From positions 1 to 10,474 of the forward strand of contig CALCDN010000200.1 of NCBI GenBank assembly GCA_937900755.1: a stretch of DNA of 10,474 nt, given 5' to 3'. Shown here in pieces: positions 6,407-10,474 of the stretch; the stretch's first letter is position 1, and every line of letters starts with the position of its first letter. The notes beneath the pieces are model-generated. The model did no database searches. It worked only from the letters and a program-made list of their open reading frames with translations, and was not told the DNA's origin. This stretch comes from an uncultured Acetobacter sp. GTDB lineage: Bacteria; Pseudomonadota; Alphaproteobacteria; Acetobacterales; Acetobacteraceae. Made by a program: the position numbers and the translations under genes.

Positions 6407-6784
6407 CTAGGGCAGTTTGCTGGTGGTTACGCGCCATGGCCTGCTTGGACTGCCGTTTTTCTTTTTCCGGTGGGGGGGCTGGTTGAGCCTGTGCAGCAGG
6501 TCGGACACTTCCACCCTACGTAAAAGTTCTGTCCACACATCGGTTTCGTCCACGCCGTCCTGCACCCACATGCGGCTCAGGGTGAGCAGGAACAGCGCAC
6601 TCTCGCGCACAAGGTCCGCGCGCCTGGAATCAATAAAAGCCGTTGTGCAGCCGGTCGCATGCTGCCCCACCTGCAGATACAGGTCCTTGCGTTCCTGGGT
6701 AAGCGGTGGAACCTGGTGCGGGCGGGAATAGACCATTGTGGGATGATGCGCCGCACCATCCCAACTGGTCAATGCCCCGCTCAT
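6407..6784 (-). CDS. HisE/MazG-fold-like small protein with degenerate catalytic motif, coupled to metH
   Basis: The protein has 125 residues. Its ATG (6784-6782) overlaps the metH TGA by one base (TGATG), so its translation should be coupled to metH; no Shine-Dalgarno is seen. A stretch of about 60 residues recalls phosphoribosyl-ATP diphosphatase (HisE). QVGQHATG (38-45) sits where HisE has KxGEEAxE, and RADLVRESALFLLTL (55-69) followed by GVDETDVWTELLRR (77-90) resembles the HisE segment with ESADLLYH and its ending GxxxxDVxxEL. The acidic metal-binding residues of the first helix appear replaced (Gln, His, Gly), and the Asp of the second helix is hydrophobic here. If the alignment holds, the protein is not an active pyrophosphohydrolase. 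The C-terminus is basic (HRKKKN, 105-110) and may bind nucleic acid or another partner. ATG at position 17 (6736) is an alternative start. The family link is from memory and moderate. Confidence 0.7.
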   Translation of the reverse strand: MSGALTSWDGAAHHPTMVYSRPHQVPPLTQERKDLYLQVGQHATGCTTAFIDSRRADLVRESALFLLTLSRMWVQDGVDETDVWTELLRRVEVSDLLHRLNQPPHRKKKNGSPSRPWRVTTSKLP

Positions 6785-9700
6785 CAGATCGTGAAATATT
6801 TGGCGTGTTTGTTCATGATCACAAGTGCAGAGGTGGACTGCTCGGGGTGGAGCTGGTCCCCATCGGTCAGGGAGACGCCAATACGCCCCGCATCCAGCAG
6901 GGAGAGGATGTGGCTCTGCTCCTCCAGCCGGGGGCAGGCGGGGTAGCCGAACGAATAGCGCGACCCACGGTAGCCCTGCTGGAGCAGGTCCTCCATGTTG
7001 CGCGGGTCCTCGGCGGCAAAGCCCAGCTCGGCGCGGATGCGCTTGTGGGTGTATTCGGCCATGGCCTCGGCCATCTCAACCGAAAGCCCGTGCAGGTAGA
7101 GGTAGTCCTGGTAGCGGTTTTCCTCAAACCAGTCGCGGGCGATGTCGGAGGCTTTCTGCCCTACGGTGACAACCTGAAGGCCCACCACGTCGCGCTCGGC
7201 CTCGTTGATGTCGCGCACAAAGTCGGCAATGCACTCGCCGTCCGCGCGGGGCTGGCGGGGCAGGGCAAAACGGGCGGCCTCGGTTGTGCCGTCCTGTTCA
7301 AACAGGACCAGATCGTTGCCGTCACCCGCGGCTTTCCAGTAGCCGTAGCACGCCTGGGGCTTGAGGATGTGCTCATCCGCCGCCAGCTTGAGCATGCGTT
7401 GCAGAATGGGCCGCAGTTCCTGCCGTGCCCAGACCAGGAATTCGTCCAAGGAGCGCCCCTGCTTACGAAAGCCCCACTGGAACTGGTAGAGTGCGCGCTC
7501 GTTCAGGAACGGCAGAACCGCCTCTGGCGTGGCTTCGAGCACCTTCGCACCCCAGAAGGGGGGCACAAGGCGGGGTTCATCCGCGTTCATGCGCGCGCGG
7601 CGGGTGGCGACCTCGGCCTTGTCCACGGGGCCGTAGCCGCGTGTTTCCGCCGTTTCTGGCGTGCGGGCGTTCTTGCGGGTGGCCTTGCCCTCGCGCCGTT
7701 TCTGAATGGCGGCCAGGTAGTCGTCAAACCCGTTCTGGGCGATCTGGTCCATCAGGGTCAGCCCGTCAAACGCATCGCGCGCATAGGCCACGCGGCCGGT
7801 AGGGCTGTAGGCGGCGACACAGTCCTCCTCCACGTAGTTGCGGGTCAGGGCCGCACCACCGAGCAGCACGGGTGTATCCAGCCCCGCGCGGGAGATTTCC
7901 TCCAGATTTTCGCGCATGATCACGGTGGATTTGACCAAAAGGCCCGACATGCCAATGGCGTCCGCCTTTTCCTTGCGGGCGGCGTCGATCATGTCCGCCA
8001 CCGGCACCTTGATGCCAAGGTTGACCACACGGTAGCCGTTGTTGGTCAGGATGATGTCCACAAGGTTCTTGCCAATGTCATGCACGTCGCCCTTGACGGT
8101 GGCGAGCACGATTGTGCCGCGCTGCTGGCCCTCGGCCCGCTCCATGTGCGGCTCCAGCCAGGCCACGGCGGTCTTCATGGTTTCGGCCGACTGCAAGACA
8201 AAGGGGAGCTGCATCTTGCCCGCGCCAAACAGCTCGCCCACCACCTTCATGCCGTCGAGCAGGACGGTGTTGATGATGTCCAGCGGGGCCATGGTCTGCA
8301 TGGCTTCGGCCAGGTCGGCCTCCAGCCCCTTGCGGTCGCCATCGACAATGCGGTCCTTCAGGCGTTCTGGCGCTGTTTCGGCCTGCTTGCGCTTGACCGC
8401 CTCGGACGCCTTGCGGTCGGCAAAGAGGGCGAGCAGGGCCTGCAGGGGGTCGTAGTCCTCGGTCCTGCGGTCAAAGATCAGGTCTTCGGCGACCTTGACT
8501 TCCTCAGGGGCGATCAGGTGCAGCGGGCGGATTTTGGAGACATGCACAATGGCCGCCGTCATGCCCGCCTTGACCGCAAGGTCGAGGTAAACCGAGTTCA
8601 GCACCGCGCGGGCGGCGGGGTTCAGCCCGAAGGAGATGTTGGACAGGCCCAGCACGATCTGGATATCGGGGAAGGCATCGCGGATCATGCGAATCCCCTC
8701 CAGCGTCCACTGGCCCAGCTTGCGGTCATCCTCCGCCCCGGTGGCGATGGTGAAGGTCAGCGGGTCGATCATCAGGTCCGACTGGGGCAGGCCGTATTTC
8801 TCGCACGCAAACTCCACAAGGCGGGCGGCTATGCGCAGCTTGTCCTCGGGTTTGCGGGCCATGCCCACTTCATCAATGGTCAGGGCCACGACGGCGGCGC
8901 CAAACTTGCGCGCAAGGGTCAGCCGGTCGGCGGCGGGGCCTTCGCCGTCCTCGAAGTTGATGGAGTTGATGATCGGCTTGCCGCCATGCAGCTTGAGAGC
9001 GGCTTCGATGACCGGGGTTTCGGTCGAATCAATCACCAGTGGCGCGTTGACGGAGGAGGTGAAGCGCTTGACCACCTCATCCATTTCCTCCCGTTCGTTG
9101 CGGCCGACAAAGGCTGTGCAGATGTCCAGCGCGTTGGAGCCTTCGCGCAGCTGGTCGCGGCCAATGCTTACGCAGCCGTCCCAGTCATGGGCTTCTTGCA
9201 GTTCGCGCCATTTTTTGGAGCCGTTGGCGTTGCAGCGCTCCCCAATGGAAAAATAGGCGTTTTCCTGGCGTAGCGGCACCTGCGAATACAGGCTGGCGAC
9301 CGAGGGCACCCATACGGCGGTGCGGGCCACGGGGGCCGGGCGGTGGCGGCCCGTGGCCTCTGCCCGGCGGCGCAGCATGGCGTCGAGTGCGGCAATATGG
9401 GGGGTGGAGGTGCCACAGCACCCGCCGGTCATGTTAATACCGTCTTCTTGCACAAAGCGCTCGACCCATGTGGCCATGTCCTGCGGGCTGAGCGGGTAAT
9501 GTGTTGTGCCGTCCACCAGTTCGGGCAGGCCCGCATTGGGCAGGACGGAAATCATGCGGGGCCAGTTTTCGGCCAGCCAGCGCACGTGTTCGGCCATTTC
9601 CTGCGGGCCGGTGGCGCAGTTCAGGCCGATCAGGTCCACATCCAGCGCGTTAATGACCGTGGCGGCAGCCGCAATGTCTGGTCCCACCAGCAGCGTGCCG

Positions 9701-10290
9701 GTGGTCTCCACCGTAACCTGCACAAAAATGGGGAGTGTCACACCCGCCTCGGCCCGGGCGATTTTAACCCCGTTGACCGCGGCCTTGATCTGGAGCGTGT
9801 CCTGGCAGGTTTCAATCAGCACCGCGTCCACGCCGCCTTCAATCAGGCCACGGGTCTGTTCGGCAAGGGCTGCCTCCAGGCTGTCATAGTCAATATTGCC
9901 AAGGGAGGGCAGTTTGGTGCCCGGTCCTATGGAACCCAGTACGTAGCGGTGGCGGCCATCGGCAAAGCTGTCCGCTGCCTCGCGCGCCAAAATGGCGGAG
10001 GCGCGGTTGATCTCGCGCGTGCGCTCAGTCAGCCCGAATTCGCCCAGCGTAATGGGGGAAGCGCCAAAGGTGTTGGTTTCCACCATGTCCGCCCCGGCCT
10101 CAAAATAGCCGCGGTGGATCTCGCGGATCAGTTCAGGGCGTGACAGGGTGAGGACTTCGGTGCAGTTTTCCTGTCCCCAGTAGTCACGCTGGACATCAAG
10201 GTCCAGCATCTGGATGCGAGAACCCATCCCTCCATCACAGAGCAGAACCTGATCACGCAGGGCATCAAGAAGCGGCAGACGAGAAGACAT
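6784..10290 (-). CDS. metH: Cobalamin-dependent methionine synthase, full length
   Basis: The enzyme transfers a methyl group from 5-methyltetrahydrofolate via methylcobalamin to homocysteine, giving methionine and tetrahydrofolate in the cytoplasm. At 1168 residues it is a little shorter than E. coli MetH (1227) but has all four modules. The homocysteine domain (about 1-325) has the zinc ligands Cys225 (LNCATGP) and Cys291-Cys292 (GGCCGTS). The pterin domain (about 340-610) includes ENAYFSIGERCNANGS. The cobalamin module (about 640-870) has DVHDIGKN with His737 as the lower cobalt ligand, and SGLLVKSTVIM. The C-terminal activation domain (about 890-1168) has RYSFGYPACP, the AdoMet-binding motif. 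ATG 10290 is chosen because homology starts there (LLDALRDQVLLCDGGMGS). The frame stays open upstream to the window edge, but that part has no family similarity, and a promoter-like element lies inside it. Confidence 0.97.
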   Translation of the reverse strand: MSSRLPLLDALRDQVLLCDGGMGSRIQMLDLDVQRDYWGQENCTEVLTLSRPELIREIHRGYFEAGADMVETNTFGASPITLGEFGLTERTREINRASAILAREAADSFADGRHRYVLGSIGPGTKLPSLGNIDYDSLEAALAEQTRGLIEGGVDAVLIETCQDTLQIKAAVNGVKIARAEAGVTLPIFVQVTVETTGTLLVGPDIAAAATVINALDVDLIGLNCATGPQEMAEHVRWLAENWPRMISVLPNAGLPELVDGTTHYPLSPQDMATWVERFVQEDGINMTGGCCGTSTPHIAALDAMLRRRAEATGRHRPAPVARTAVWVPSVASLYSQVPLRQENAYFSIGERCNANGSKKWRELQEAHDWDGCVSIGRDQLREGSNALDICTAFVGRNEREEMDEVVKRFTSSVNAPLVIDSTETPVIEAALKLHGGKPIINSINFEDGEGPAADRLTLARKFGAAVVALTIDEVGMARKPEDKLRIAARLVEFACEKYGLPQSDLMIDPLTFTIATGAEDDRKLGQWTLEGIRMIRDAFPDIQIVLGLSNISFGLNPAARAVLNSVYLDLAVKAGMTAAIVHVSKIRPLHLIAPEEVKVAEDLIFDRRTEDYDPLQALLALFADRKASEAVKRKQAETAPERLKDRIVDGDRKGLEADLAEAMQTMAPLDIINTVLLDGMKVVGELFGAGKMQLPFVLQSAETMKTAVAWLEPHMERAEGQQRGTIVLATVKGDVHDIGKNLVDIILTNNGYRVVNLGIKVPVADMIDAARKEKADAIGMSGLLVKSTVIMRENLEEISRAGLDTPVLLGGAALTRNYVEEDCVAAYSPTGRVAYARDAFDGLTLMDQIAQNGFDDYLAAIQKRREGKATRKNARTPETAETRGYGPVDKAEVATRRARMNADEPRLVPPFWGAKVLEATPEAVLPFLNERALYQFQWGFRKQGRSLDEFLVWARQELRPILQRMLKLAADEHILKPQACYGYWKAAGDGNDLVLFEQDGTTEAARFALPRQPRADGECIADFVRDINEAERDVVGLQVVTVGQKASDIARDWFEENRYQDYLYLHGLSVEMAEAMAEYTHKRIRAELGFAAEDPRNMEDLLQQGYRGSRYSFGYPACPRLEEQSHILSLLDAGRIGVSLTDGDQLHPEQSTSALVIMNKHAKYFTI

Positions 10291-10356
10291 GACAGCACAG
10301 GACCGAAACAGTGGGGAGGACAAGCCCCAGCCGCGCGAGCAGGCCAAGGCCACATC

Positions 10357-10385
10357 CTTATTCCAGACAGAGGCAACCCTGTCCA
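10357..10385 (-). promoter_or_regulatory. metH: Predicted promoter for metH
   Basis: On the minus strand, TGGACA (10385-10380) matches the -35 consensus at five of six positions. AATAAG (10362-10357) matches the -10 consensus at four of six, and the spacer is 17 nt. Transcription would start near 10350, giving a leader of about 60 nt to the ATG at 10290. It also argues against the upstream ATG at 10392. I see no recognisable cobalamin, SAM or SAH riboswitch motif in the 184 nt from 10291 to the window end. This is inference from sequence. Confidence 0.35.
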
Positions 10386-10474
10386 CCGGCATGCATGCGC
10401 CACCGCCAATGCGGGGGGGGCGTATGCCACTTTTTGTTCTGGCCGAGGCACCCCAGGGGCAGGCGTGGCGGCAC

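Noticed and set aside
6706..9273. 855-residue open frame on the plus strand opposite metH
   Set aside because: It is antisense to the well-conserved metH, is Gly/His/Val-rich as expected from reversed GC-rich codons, and matches no family. It is a shadow.
10291..10474. Possible riboswitch or an N-terminal extension of metH
   Set aside because: No cobalamin, SAM or SAH aptamer motif could be recognised. The frame is open, but its sequence has no family similarity and contains a promoter-like element. The palindrome GCATGCATGC (10389-10398) alone is not evidence of a site.

Overview
The window reads as chromosomal, GC-rich (roughly 60% or more by eye) alphaproteobacterial DNA. The protein set and style fit an acetic acid bacterium (Acetobacteraceae such as Komagataeibacter, Gluconacetobacter or Acetobacter). 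This assignment rests on gene content and recalled family sequences, not on a search.

Layout. (1) 1-2897, plus strand: the 3' end of pqiA, then pqiB and pqiC. This is a compact intermembrane lipid-transport operon of the MCE (Pqi) type: an integral inner-membrane protein, a periplasm-spanning MCE protein and an outer-membrane lipoprotein. A perfect 9-bp hairpin closes it, with the pqiC stop codon in the loop. (2) 2898-3337: an AT-richer island. It holds a previously easy-to-miss 49-codon ORF for a small single-pass membrane protein (3020-3169), with its own promoter-like boxes, a 5'-UTR hairpin abutting a good Shine-Dalgarno sequence, and a terminator-like hairpin downstream. (3) 3338-4120, plus strand: an SDR dehydrogenase closely resembling meso-2,3-butanediol dehydrogenase/acetoin reductase. 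(4) 4147-4183: a very strong bidirectional intrinsic terminator between the convergent SDR and purF genes, followed by a short GCCGGA microsatellite. (5) 10290 down to 4237, minus strand, in transcription order: metH (full-length cobalamin-dependent methionine synthase), a small gene stop-start coupled to metH that resembles a catalytically degenerate HisE/MazG-fold protein, cvpA and purF.

The minus-strand block joins the folate/methionine enzyme MetH to the first committed purine enzyme PurF through a degenerate HisE-like protein. This is the most unusual arrangement in the window and the best candidate for something undescribed. The small membrane protein is the second. Most other genes are ordinary housekeeping genes. 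I see no tRNA, rRNA, CRISPR array, insertion sequence or prophage feature.
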